The notes below the pieces were generated by a model, which saw only the letters and a program-made list of their open reading frames with translations, was not told where the DNA came from and did no database searches. This document shows, piece after piece, positions 1 through 7,700 of a DNA stretch of 27,118 nt. Location of the stretch: the NCBI GenBank assembly GCA_003545155.1, contig DQCH01000078.1:1-27118 (forward strand), read 5' to 3'. How positions within the stretch are numbered: the first letter of the stretch is position 1; every line of letters begins with the position of its first letter. This DNA comes from Candidatus Acetothermia bacterium (GTDB lineage: Bacteria; Bipolaricaulota; Bipolaricaulia; UBA7950; UBA9294). The position numbers and the translations under genes are program-made.

Positions 1-374
1 CTTCACCCCCGACCGCACCCCGCATCTTCTCCATCCTTGGCTATACGGTAGAGGTAGGGAAGAACGCAGTCCAAAACGAATCCCTCCTGCGAAAGGCACA
101 CCCGGAAGACCTGTGGTTGCACGTCAAAGGATCACCCGGCTCACACGTCATCATCCGCCATCGCGAGAAGCAACAGATTCCACAGGCCGTGATCAAGGAG
201 GCAGCCCTGCTCGCTGCCAGGTTCTCGAAGTTGAAAGGGGAAACACGTGTCGCGGTGAGCCATACCCCAGTTAAGTACGTGCACAAGCCAAAAGGAGCCC
301 CCCTTGGCCTGGTAATACTCACCCAGGAGGATACACTCACCGTGAATCCAAGCGAGGGGAAGAAGGAACCATGA
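1..374 (+). CDS. rqcH: RqcH/NFACT-family ribosome quality control protein, C-terminal part (5' truncated)
   Basis: Only the last ~123 codons are in the window, and the frame is open from base 3 with no start. The protein matches the NFACT-R (DUF814) domain: an initial GYTVEVGKN stretch, then DLWLHVKGSPGSHVIIR with the diagnostic W-H-x-K and PGSHV elements, and near the end KYVHKPKGAPLGLV. In the family (RqcH, Rqc2, formerly FbpA-like 'fibronectin-binding' proteins) this domain helps bind obstructed 50S subunits and recruit tRNA-Ala for alanine tailing of stalled chains. The stop codon overlaps the next ATG as ATGA (371-374), so it is probably translationally coupled to the M50 protease. The family is about 550-580 residues, so most of the gene lies upstream of the window. 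Family assignment is secure; the catalytic role is taken from family knowledge. Confidence 0.9.
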   Translation, partial: SPPTAPRIFSILGYTVEVGKNAVQNESLLRKAHPEDLWLHVKGSPGSHVIIRHREKQQIPQAVIKEAALLAARFSKLKGETRVAVSHTPVKYVHKPKGAPLGLVILTQEDTLTVNPSEGKKEP

Positions 375-1063
375 ACATCGCACATATCCTGGAGATAGTC
401 CTTTCGCTTGTTGCCGTGTTCACCGCCATTGTCCTCCACGAGGTCTCGCACGGCTACGTCGCTTACCGGCTCGGCGACCCCACCGCTAAGGCACGCGGAA
501 GGTTGACTCTGAACCCGCTGGCGCACATCGATCCGATCGGGACAGTCCTCGTGCCGCTTGTTCTGGTGGTTCTGGGCTCTCCCTTTCTCTTTGGTTGGGC
601 GAAACCTGTCCCTATAAACCCCAACTACTTCCGCAACCCATTTAGGGGAATGCTCTATGTGGCTATCGCCGGTCCGATAACAAACCTTGCGTTGGCCCTC
701 GGAGCTACGGCAGTTGGTCGGCTCCTGCTTCTTGCATTTCCAGACCCCCTCTTCTTCCTAAGAGGAACCTTCACCGCAAATATCATGCAGGCTATCTTCT
801 TCCTTATGGGGATCTTCGTCATCTTCAATATCGTTCTCGCTGTGTTCAACATGATTCCCATCCCGCCGCTCGACGGGTCGCGAGTCCTCACCTACTTCCT
901 TCCCTCGGAAGGACGACGGGTGATGATCCTCCTCGAACGGTATGGGTTTCTGATTCTTATTGCGTTTATCTTCCTCGGAGGACTTAACGCCCTCTTTGGC
1001 CTGATGGGTGGAATCTGGAACGGGCTCCTCGGCAACTACTGGCAACTAATCGTCGGAATTTAA
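371..1063 (+). CDS. Site-2 protease family (M50B) zinc metalloprotease
   Basis: This 230-residue polytopic membrane protein carries the M50 zinc motif HEVSH (H23, E24, H27) in its first hydrophobic segment. It is followed by GDPTAKARGRLTLNP and HIDPIGT, the conserved stretch of the compact bacterial 'site-2 protease family' group. AGPITN (about 100-105) and NMIPIPPLDGSR (about 160-171, with zinc-ligand candidate D168) complete the active-site core. Five or six hydrophobic segments are visible and there is no PDZ domain, unlike RseP. Its job would be cleavage of membrane-embedded substrates or signal-peptide remnants; the substrate cannot be read from sequence. It overlaps the end of rqcH by four bases and precedes the trigger factor promoter. 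Confidence 0.9.
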   Translation: MNIAHILEIVLSLVAVFTAIVLHEVSHGYVAYRLGDPTAKARGRLTLNPLAHIDPIGTVLVPLVLVVLGSPFLFGWAKPVPINPNYFRNPFRGMLYVAIAGPITNLALALGATAVGRLLLLAFPDPLFFLRGTFTANIMQAIFFLMGIFVIFNIVLAVFNMIPIPPLDGSRVLTYFLPSEGRRVMILLERYGFLILIAFIFLGGLNALFGLMGGIWNGLLGNYWQLIVGI

Positions 1064-1092
1064 GAACTCCCGGACCTATTCTCAATACTGTC

Positions 1093-1121
1093 TTGCTTGA
1101 GGGTCAGTCCACTCGTATAAT
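1093..1121 (+). promoter_or_regulatory. Sigma70-type promoter of tig-clpP
   Basis: TTGCTT (1093-1098) and a perfect TATAAT (1116-1121) are separated by exactly 17 bases. It lies between the M50 gene stop and trigger factor, with transcription expected to begin near 1128, giving a leader of roughly 30 bases. This is one of the clearest promoters in the window. Confidence 0.75.
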
Positions 1122-1146
1122 CTTGGCAGCAAAGAAAGAAGGATAT

Positions 1147-1153
1147 GGAGGGG
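1147..1153 (+). promoter_or_regulatory. Shine-Dalgarno that decides the trigger factor start
   Basis: GGAGGGG lies six bases before the GTG at 1160. The same bases would be codons 1-3 of an ORF begun at the upstream in-frame ATG (1145), which itself has only an AAGGA two bases away. The GTG is therefore the better start. Confidence 0.65.
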
Positions 1154-1159
1154 TTTTTC

Positions 1160-2413
1160 GTGACAAGCAACGGTATTAACTACGAGATCAAGGAACGCTC
1201 GGCCACTGAGGTCACTCTGCAGGTGACCGTGGAGCCACCAATCGTGCGAAATGAAATTGATACGATTTATAGCCGCTACGGTCGGGAGGTGGAGATCCCC
1301 GGTTTCCGCAAAGGCCACGTGCCACGAGGCCTCCTCGACTCGCGCTTCGGTCGCGAGATGTTCCTCGAAGAGGCTCAGAAAGAACTCACGGAAGAACACC
1401 TTCCCAAGGCTCTGTCCGAACTGAGCCTTCACCCGGTTACGCTCCCGCAGGCGAAGACTATCTCCTTTGAGGAGAGTGAGCCGTTCGTATTCGAGGCGAG
1501 TTTCTCCATTCTCCCTCAGTTTGACCTTCCAGTCTACCGAGGAATTGAGCTAACAGTAGAGCCAGTGAAAGAGGTTACTGACGACAGCGTGCAGGCGGCC
1601 GTGGAGGAGATTCGTCGTCAGTACGGGACACTCTCTACAAAGGAAGGAGAGCTCATCACCGACGGGGACATCGTCCACGTGCAGGAAGGGGAAGAGGAGT
1701 GGGACACCCGCGCCGAAGTGGGAAACCAAGTGACTGAGAAGTTGATTGGCCACAAGATTGGGGAGACAGTTAAAATCGAGCTTGATCTTTCTGGAAGTAA
1801 ACCCGTCCACACATCACTTTCTATCCTAGGCTTAAAGGAGATCGTCCTTCCGGAAGTGGATGATGAACTGGCTAAGGACGCGGGCTTTGAGAGCCTGGTC
1901 GCTCTGAAGGCAGATGTAACGGAGAAGCTAAAGCAGGCCCATGTCGCGAAGAGAGAACGTGCAATAAAAGTGAACCTTCTCGATCATCTTATCGATCAGG
2001 TGGAGATTCCTCTTCCCCAGGCACTGGTGGAAGAGGTCGCCGAAGAAGAGCTTGAACGGCTGAAGAAGAACCTCTCCCACCCACGCTCCCCACTATCCTT
2101 CGAGGACTATCTCGATAAGCGTGAGAGGAGCGAGGAAGAGGTGCGGGCCGACTACCGTGAGATCGTAACCCGCAGGATTCGCCATGAGCTTCTCCTTAAG
2201 AAGATCGCCGAGAAGGAGGAGATCGCCATCGAGGATGAGAAACTAGAGCAAATCGCGACCGAAGAGGCAGCAAGTAAAGGGGAAGCGCCACTTCGGTTCA
2301 TCGCTCGCCTCAAGGCCGAAGAGCGTTGGGATGACTATCGCACTGAGAAGGTGAACGAGCGCGTCCTTGACCTCCTGTACCAGAAAGCACAACTTACCAA
2401 GGAGGAAAAATGA
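1160..2413 (+). CDS. tig: Trigger factor, ribosome-associated chaperone/peptidyl-prolyl isomerase
   Basis: The product is about 417 residues from the GTG start. The N-terminal ribosome-docking signature GFRKGHVP (about residues 48-55) is clear. A central FKBP-like segment follows, with EGELITDGDIVHV and then LIGHKIGETVKIEL. A long charged helical C-terminal chaperone region completes it. The FKBP segment appears only about 65 residues long, against roughly 95 in E. coli, and lacks the usual VDFEG/FEGG stretch, so isomerase activity may be weak or absent. Trigger factor binds L23 at the ribosome exit tunnel and shields nascent chains. It has its own promoter and overlaps clpP as ATGA (2410-2413), a common tig-clpP arrangement. 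An in-frame ATG at 1145 is an alternative start. Confidence 0.93.
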   Translation: MTSNGINYEIKERSATEVTLQVTVEPPIVRNEIDTIYSRYGREVEIPGFRKGHVPRGLLDSRFGREMFLEEAQKELTEEHLPKALSELSLHPVTLPQAKTISFEESEPFVFEASFSILPQFDLPVYRGIELTVEPVKEVTDDSVQAAVEEIRRQYGTLSTKEGELITDGDIVHVQEGEEEWDTRAEVGNQVTEKLIGHKIGETVKIELDLSGSKPVHTSLSILGLKEIVLPEVDDELAKDAGFESLVALKADVTEKLKQAHVAKRERAIKVNLLDHLIDQVEIPLPQALVEEVAEEELERLKKNLSHPRSPLSFEDYLDKRERSEEEVRADYREIVTRRIRHELLLKKIAEKEEIAIEDEKLEQIATEEAASKGEAPLRFIARLKAEERWDDYRTEKVNERVLDLLYQKAQLTKEEK

Positions 2414-2997
2414 GAGCCCAGATCCCGTTTGTGATCGATCACACCGGCCACACTGAACGGACTTATGATATCTACTCCCGTTTGCTGGAGGATCGGATTG
2501 TCTTTCTGCGCCATCAGATCGATGACGAGGTGGCAAACCTAGTTATCGCGCAGATCCTATTCCTGGCGGCAAAGGACCCGGCAAAGGATATCAAATTGTA
2601 CCTCAACTCTCCGGGCGGATCGGTTACTGCCGGCTTCGCCATCTATGACACCGTGCGTTACGTGAAGTCTGACGTCGCCACGATCTGCATTGGCCAAGCA
2701 GCGAGCATGGCGGCTCTCCTCCTCGCCGCTGGGACTAACGGAAAACGCTCAGCCCTACCTAACTCACGTATTCTCATTCATCAAGCCTTCGGCGGGACCC
2801 AAGGGCCGGCAACCGATGTCAAGATTCAGACCGATGAACTGCTTCGTCTGCATAATCAGATCATCGGCGCTTTTGCGGAGCACACTGGACAGACAGTGAA
2901 GAAGATCCGTAAGGACACCGATCGCGACTACTATATGTCCCCTGAAGAGGCACTCGCCTATGGCCTGATCGATAAGATCTTTAACCCGAAAGACTAA
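2410..2997 (+). CDS. clpP: ATP-dependent Clp protease proteolytic subunit ClpP
   Basis: At 195 residues this is normal ClpP length. The triad is visible: nucleophile S99 in GQAASMAA, H124 in ILIHQ, and D173 in KDTDRDYYM. The oxyanion-forming LNSPGGSV and the C-terminal YGLIDKI are intact. It forms the tetradecameric barrel that degrades proteins fed in by Clp ATPases. A GGAGG (2401-2405) inside the end of tig lies four bases before the ATG, and the gene overlaps tig by four bases. clpX, the usual next gene, is absent here. Instead a convergent gene shares the stop region: the clpP TAA (2995-2997) overlaps the TAG of the minus-strand gene. Confidence 0.96.
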   Translation: MRAQIPFVIDHTGHTERTYDIYSRLLEDRIVFLRHQIDDEVANLVIAQILFLAAKDPAKDIKLYLNSPGGSVTAGFAIYDTVRYVKSDVATICIGQAASMAALLLAAGTNGKRSALPNSRILIHQAFGGTQGPATDVKIQTDELLRLHNQIIGAFAEHTGQTVKKIRKDTDRDYYMSPEEALAYGLIDKIFNPKD

Positions 2998-3932
2998 AGA
3001 GAGAGCTTTACCGAAAAACTGGCAAAACCATCCTCATCGAGTTTGAGCACAGTATTAAGTGTGAGATCGTTAAGCTTGGCCTCGGCGGCCAGGGTGAGAT
3101 CGTAGTCGCCCAAAGAGAATACGGTTTCTACAGGACTGAACGTTCCCTTCCAGGTGAGGTCAAAATCTCCCATCTCCAGCTTTATCGTTGAAACGAGCTT
3201 AGTCACTTCGATCCCTCTCTCAAGGAACGTGTGATAGCAGGCGGCCTTGAGCGAGAGGTCATCAATGATATCGCCGTCTACGGTCAGCGTGCCCTTCTCT
3301 GGGTAAAGGAGCGAAAGGGTGGGTTTGAAGATCAGCACCTCCTTTACCGACCAGGCTTCACCGTTGTGGTCCAAAGTGGCCTTTCCCTCATAAAGAGTTC
3401 CCTTCTTCCAGATATCCTGCAGGCTGATGCTGTCGACTTCGCGATCGAGCGTGAGCTTCGCGCGCAGGTATTCTTCTCTATGAACGAGATCGAGCGAGGC
3501 GGGAAGGCGCGCAAGGGTGAATTCGTCGAGGTCAAGAGACACCTGGTAAAGATAAAGACCATCCTTGTGCTTGAAGTAGGTCTCGAGATCGAGGCAGGCT
3601 TCAAAGAGAGGAAAGTCATATTCTTTCAGTTTGATGGATTTTATCTTTTTCTCATCGAACAAGACCTCGGCTCGACCATCGATGTTCTTAGGTAACTCTG
3701 TCTCCCAAACGACCTTAAAGGAGGAAAATCCGTTCTCATCGCCCTTCCAGGTAAAATCAAGATCGAATTTGTCAGCACTTAAGGAGAGGGTAAGGGATGT
3801 ATCAAACTCGATTTTATCCTGCTTTAGTGTTGTCTTGGCCCAGAAATCCTCAGTCAAGGAGAGCTCCGCCGTGCTGGCAAGAGCAATTGCCGCGTAAAGC
3901 AGAATAAACACCCCGATGAACCTGCTAAACAT
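2994..3932 (-). CDS. Exported beta-strand-rich protein of unknown function
   Basis: I do not recognise the family. From the ATG at 3932 it is 312 residues. A short positive stretch (MFSRF) is followed by a hydrophobic core and an Ala-rich cleavage region (AIALAST), which looks like a Sec signal peptide. The mature part alternates polar and hydrophobic residues throughout, as in a beta-sheet periplasmic or outer-membrane-associated protein. Two related segments are visible: FDLDFTWKG followed by NGFSSFKV (about 56-73) and DFDLTWKG ... DGFASFSV near the C-terminus (about 256-308). The start was chosen because AGAGGT sits before 3932 and a promoter covers the N-terminal extension that would begin at 3977. 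An ATG at 3938 is also possible. It lies on the same strand as the Lpt fusion, so an envelope role is a reasonable inference only. Confidence 0.75.
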   Translation of the reverse strand: MFSRFIGVFILLYAAIALASTAELSLTEDFWAKTTLKQDKIEFDTSLTLSLSADKFDLDFTWKGDENGFSSFKVVWETELPKNIDGRAEVLFDEKKIKSIKLKEYDFPLFEACLDLETYFKHKDGLYLYQVSLDLDEFTLARLPASLDLVHREEYLRAKLTLDREVDSISLQDIWKKGTLYEGKATLDHNGEAWSVKEVLIFKPTLSLLYPEKGTLTVDGDIIDDLSLKAACYHTFLERGIEVTKLVSTIKLEMGDFDLTWKGTFSPVETVFSLGDYDLTLAAEAKLNDLTLNTVLKLDEDGFASFSVKLSL

Positions 3933-3948
3933 GTTCATACCTCTTGTT

Positions 3949-3977
3949 ATCCTACGCTTTTTGGTATCTCTTAACAA
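3949..3977 (-). promoter_or_regulatory. Sigma70-type promoter of the exported beta-rich protein
   Basis: On the minus strand TTGTTA (3977-3972) and TAGGAT (3954-3949) are separated by 17 bases. The predicted start of transcription is near 3942, only about ten bases before the ATG at 3932. A coding start at 3977 would lie upstream of the transcript, so this promoter argues for the shorter protein. Confidence 0.5.
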
Positions 3978-4112
3978 AAAGACTCAGATAAAAGAGGTGA
4001 GCAGTGAATGAAGAGTCTGTTCATGGAAAGATCGAGGGAGGACGCACCCGATTCATCCACCCTGTTGTCGGGTTAAATACGCAGGTTAATCCGGGGGAGA
4101 TTTCGAACCTGA

Positions 4113-4400
4113 TTGAGGAACCACATAAAGCAAATCCGCAATACGCCGAAGGTAGTCCTTATCAAAGACGCTAAGCTGTTTGTGATCTGAAAGCGTGATG
4201 ATGGGGGCACGTTCTACTTTCTTCCCGGCGACAGGTAGCGCTCCGGAGAGACGTCCCCGGATACATGGCAGACTGGGTCTCTGGTTAGTGATCGAAGACC
4301 TGATAGGTTTGGTTTATATCCTGCTACACTCAAAGAGCCTATTCAGCGACTGATGCGTCAGGGTTTCTCCGGGCCCCGCTACCTGGATGACGTTAACTGA
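4113..4400 (+). pseudogene. Decayed NUDIX hydrolase (MutT family) remnant
   Basis: A single frame from 4113 to the TGA at 4400 reads as a NUDIX protein broken by two stops. IRNTPKVVLIKDAKLFVI is followed by TGA (4188-4190). KRDDGGTFYFLPGD follows, then TAG (4236-4238), then RSGET. It ends with FGLYPATLKEPIQRL and GFSGPRYLDDVN, which resemble a common NUDIX C-terminus (YLGDVN-like). In intact relatives the middle segment reads 'YYxLPGGGxExGET' and continues into the REx2EExGU box. Here the second half of the box and roughly 40-50 residues after it are missing, so there is an internal deletion as well as two nonsense codons. A stop-codon readthrough explanation is unlikely because the catalytic box is gone. 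The initiation codon is unknown; TTG at 4113 is the first possible one in frame. Confidence 0.7.
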
Positions 4401-4541
4401 AGGAATAAGAGATCAGAGGCGAGAAACTCCAAGGTAAAGCACATAACAAAGATGGGGCTCCTTCCTCATCTCCCGTTCTAACTTCCGGCACAAACGGCTA
4501 TGTAGAGGAGTTGATGTCCTTCGGATTCTGTCACCCGTGAC

Positions 4542-4560
4542 AAAGGCTGGCCTCGCCTTT
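4542..4560 (-). terminator. Weak hairpin, possible terminator of the short membrane-peptide ORF
   Basis: AAAGGC (4542-4547) and GCCTTT (4555-4560) form a 6-bp stem around a 7-base loop, 12 bases beyond the stop of the small minus-strand ORF. The U-tract is only the three Ts of the stem. A second small perfect repeat, GTCAC-CC-GTGAC, lies next to it (4530-4541). Termination function is uncertain. Confidence 0.25.
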
Positions 4561-4572
4561 TGACACCTCTGT

Positions 4573-4680
4573 TTATCCGCAGCTCCCCCCGCAATCGAAC
4601 AGCTTTGCTGCAACGATCACGGCCATCAAAAACAGAACAATCCACGAAAAATCAGCTGCTATAGTGCACCTCCTTTCCAC
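4573..4680 (-). CDS. Possible 29-35 residue single-pass membrane peptide with cysteine-rich tail
   Basis: An ORF runs from GTG (4680) to TAA (4573) and encodes 35 residues. A very strong Shine-Dalgarno, AAAGGAGGTG (core GGAGG 4673-4669), lies inside it, six bases before an in-frame ATA (4662-4660). Translation could therefore begin at ATA and give about 29 residues: AADF, a hydrophobic stretch SWIVLFLMAVIVAAKLF, and the tail DCGGSCG. One membrane helix plus a CxxxC tail is typical of small membrane peptides, but I know no family match. The ideal spacing of the ribosome site to a rare start codon is the main argument for it. The overlapping GTG start lacks an obvious ribosome site. Treat as a candidate. 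Confidence 0.35.
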   Translation of the reverse strand: MERRCTIAADFSWIVLFLMAVIVAAKLFDCGGSCG

Positions 4681-4712
4681 AGCTTGCACGCCATAAAATC
4701 AACGATTTAAGA

Positions 4713-4749
4713 GCACGGTTCGTCAAGCATCATACAGAAAAAACCGTGC
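4713..4749. repeat. 8-bp perfect inverted repeat with 21-base loop
   Basis: GCACGGTT (4713-4720) is repeated inverted as AACCGTGC (4742-4749). It sits 35 bases downstream of the Lpt fusion stop and upstream of the small membrane-peptide ORF. A TTGACG hexamer lies at the edge of its loop on the minus strand. It could be a processing or termination hairpin, or an operator. There is no U-tract after it. Confidence 0.4.
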
Positions 4750-4783
4750 ATAATGAAAGGGACGGAAGAGCGCAAGCAGAGGG

Positions 4784-7700
4784 TTATTGCCCCACTTTCA
4801 AGCCGGCCCCGGTTGGTGTATAACGAAGGACTGCTTCGGGAAAGGCAAGGATCGAGGTGTAGAGCCAGACTTGCCCAGATTTATACTCAATCCCAATCCG
4901 TAGGCAGTCACACAGGTCTCGAAACAGACCGAGGCTGGGAGCCATGATCGTTTGGCTCCCTTGCTCGTAGCGGCCGCCTAAGTTGATCCCCCAACCCACT
5001 TCCGATCGTAACTCGACTTGTAATACACCCTCGATCAACTTTGCCTCTCCGGGATCGACCTTTCCCGTCAGGGTGAGCTTCCCTGTCTCATCCTTTCCGC
5101 GGATTTCGAATACAACCGGCTTGAATCTCCCAACTCGGGGCTCGTAGGGAACCTCCCAGGAGACCTCGTTTGTCTCACTGTTCCATCGCCCACTCAAGCT
5201 GATCTCCTCTACTACCGCGGTCGTGAGGTCGTAGCGGGTAAGGAGGGTTAAAGATGACCAACCACTCCACCGGGCGGTTATCAGGAGTGGGTTGAAGGTT
5301 ACGGTTGCCAAATCGAATCCCCCATCGACATGTAGCGAGAGTGTGCCCTCACGTGCGAAGCGCCAACTGATCTGGTTTACGGACTTAAGACGGTCAAAAT
5401 AGAAGGGGCTCCTCCCGTTAATCTGGAGGTAGGTGTAGGATAGATCCATTCCAGGGTAGCAAAGCGAGGCGGAGCAGGAGAGGGCTTCTCGGCTTTGGCT
5501 TTCCACGCTGGCCCCGTAGTGGGTCAGGCGAAGACTGGTCGTAGGTGTGAGGGTGAATCCCCAAAAGGAGAGTGGTCTTAGCGAAGTTTGTAAAGAACCG
5601 TCGAAACGGAACGACTCACTCACTGACACCTCGCCCCCTTTCTTCCCTTCCCACTCGCGGAACCACCCCGCTTCAAGGCGCGGGAGAATGTAAAAGGGAT
5701 CAATGTCAATCCGCGTCCGGGAGATAACCAACCCAGGTAGGCGCTCGGTAGTGTAGATCACCTCCTCTTCCTCTTCACGACTTCGCTCTGCGGAGAGATT
5801 GAACCTCCAACTATCCACGTCCCCGTTCAGGGAGAAGGCAAAGGAGAGGTTCTTCTCCTCTCCGAGTTGGCTGTATGCAAGGCGCCCCCCCATTCCCCAC
5901 CCATCGATGAGAGCAGTAGTGTGATCGAGGGAGACCTCAAAGACGCGGTCCCCGACTTGCGCCGGGAAGTAATACACTTTTGCTTTACCTTGATGTACGG
6001 CAAAGGCGTAGTGTAAGACCGTACCCAATCCCACTTCGTGGAAGCGACTGAAGCAATCGAATAAGACCGCCCCATAGTTCTCCTCGTCGAGGTAGAATGG
6101 GAAGTTCCACTTGAGAAACCAGCCACGAAGCCCGCTTTTCCCGATCGCGGGGAAAAGCGGGCTATCAAGCGTCTCCTCAAGCGGTTGAACGTAGACAGGA
6201 AGCCAAAAGACGGGATATCCGAAGGACGAAACGGTGAGGTTAAAAGCAACGAGCAGCCGATCCGGGTAGAGGAGAAGCCTCCCCGTCTCGATCGAGTAGG
6301 GCTGATCTCGGAGGGCCCTTCCGTAACAGTCGCAAGTCGTCAGCTGTCCCTCGCGCACTTCGATCGAAGTGACCTCCCCATTGGAATCGAACTCGATACG
6401 TCCCTCCTTCCCTTGGTAGAGGAGGAGTTGCTCCTCTCCCTGGGAGTTTAAAAAGGTGCTCTTACCGCGAAAGCAGACCGCCGTTGCCTTACGAGTGATG
6501 AGCGATCCATCCTCAAGTACAAGAAGGGTCGAGAGATCATCCCCGGAAAGGGTTAAATCCTCCCCGATGGCTAGGTGCACCTCCTCCGAGGCACGCAGCT
6601 TCCAGGAACCTTCCTCCTCCTCATCCAGGGTCACCTGATCGGCCGAGAGTAGAGTCTCCCCATAGGAGAGGCGTACCGCTCCCTGAGCGTGCACATGCGT
6701 GCGGTCGGCTGAGATGAAAAGCTCTTCACACTCGATCTCGACTGGGATCTCATCTCCCCACGCAAGGAGGCTTACCAAAAGAAGAATTCCTAAAAACGGG
6801 AAGGTGTGGCGAATCCGAGTCCACAGGTCTCGGTAGCGCAACCGGTCGAGCCGGAGGAAAAGGAAGATTCCGATAAGGCCAAACAGGATATTAGGTATCC
6901 AGGCGGCAAGTGAAGGAGGGATCATCCCTCGCCTTCCCAAGGTCTGTGTCCACAGAAGAACACCCTGGAAGAGACCGACAAGCAGGAGGCTAATTACCAC
7001 TCCTGCCGCCCGGCTCCGCCACCCGAAGATCAGGCTAGTCGAGCCACCGAACAAGACGAAGACCAGCGTTGCCAACGGAATTGCTGCTTTGAGGTGACAC
7101 TCGACGATGAGATCGGCGGCAGGAAGACCGCTTGTTCGCAACAGGGTGATCCGGCTGCGAAGCTCCCCAATTCCCATCTCTGCTGGTGTGCGCGATCGAA
7201 GAAGGAAGTCCGCCTCACTCCGGTCGACCGTCACGTGGAGCTGCTCAAATGTGCCAGTATAGATCAGCTCTCCTTTTTGATTGTAGCTATACACCCTACC
7301 TTCGTTAAGATCCCACGCTCTTTGCTCCCAACGCCCCGTCTCGGCAGTGAGGATCGTTACCGCGGCCTCTGCCTGAGGGAACACCTTTCCCTCTATGTCG
7401 TAAACGAGGATTCCGCGGAGAGTACCATCCTGCGCATCATAGCGACGCACATAGAAGAACTGCCCTTCCGGTCCTTTGAAGAAGGTGTTTGCCTGGATAT
7501 GCGGTACTCCCTGGCGGAAGATGATTCCCCGTAGTTCCCGCTGATAGGCGTGCTCCGAGAAAGGGACGGCCCAGTTGTAGAGAGCAAAGTCAAGACCTCC
7601 AAGGAGAAATGCCGCTACAAGTAAGGGCAGAAGAATGCGACGAAGCGAAATCCCTGCTGCTTCTAAGGCCATTACCTCCCGGTCATGTACCAACCTCCCC

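Larger units (their letters stand above)
3978..4783. other. Long low-density stretch between minus-strand envelope genes
   Basis: About 800 bases without an intact conventional gene, in a region where neighbouring genes are otherwise nearly contiguous. It holds the remnant of a NUDIX hydrolase on the plus strand (4113-4400), a hairpin (4542-4560), a possible short membrane-peptide ORF on the minus strand (4573-4680), and an 8-bp inverted repeat (4713-4749). The stretch 3980-4112 shows no recognisable coding signal beyond a 22-codon ORF (ATG at about 4008). No transposase or attachment-site-like repeat was seen. Confidence 0.6.

Noticed and set aside
41..526. 161-codon ORF on the minus strand
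   Set aside because: It lies opposite the NFACT-R coding end and the M50 gene, both clearly recognisable; its translation has no family features.
4413..4613. 66-codon minus-strand ORF in the low-density stretch
   Set aside because: No ribosome site, no hydrophobic or domain pattern, and it overlaps the better-supported small membrane-peptide frame.
4753..4947. 64-codon plus-strand ORF at the end of the Lpt fusion gene
   Set aside because: Mostly antisense to the fusion C-terminus, with no recognisable features.
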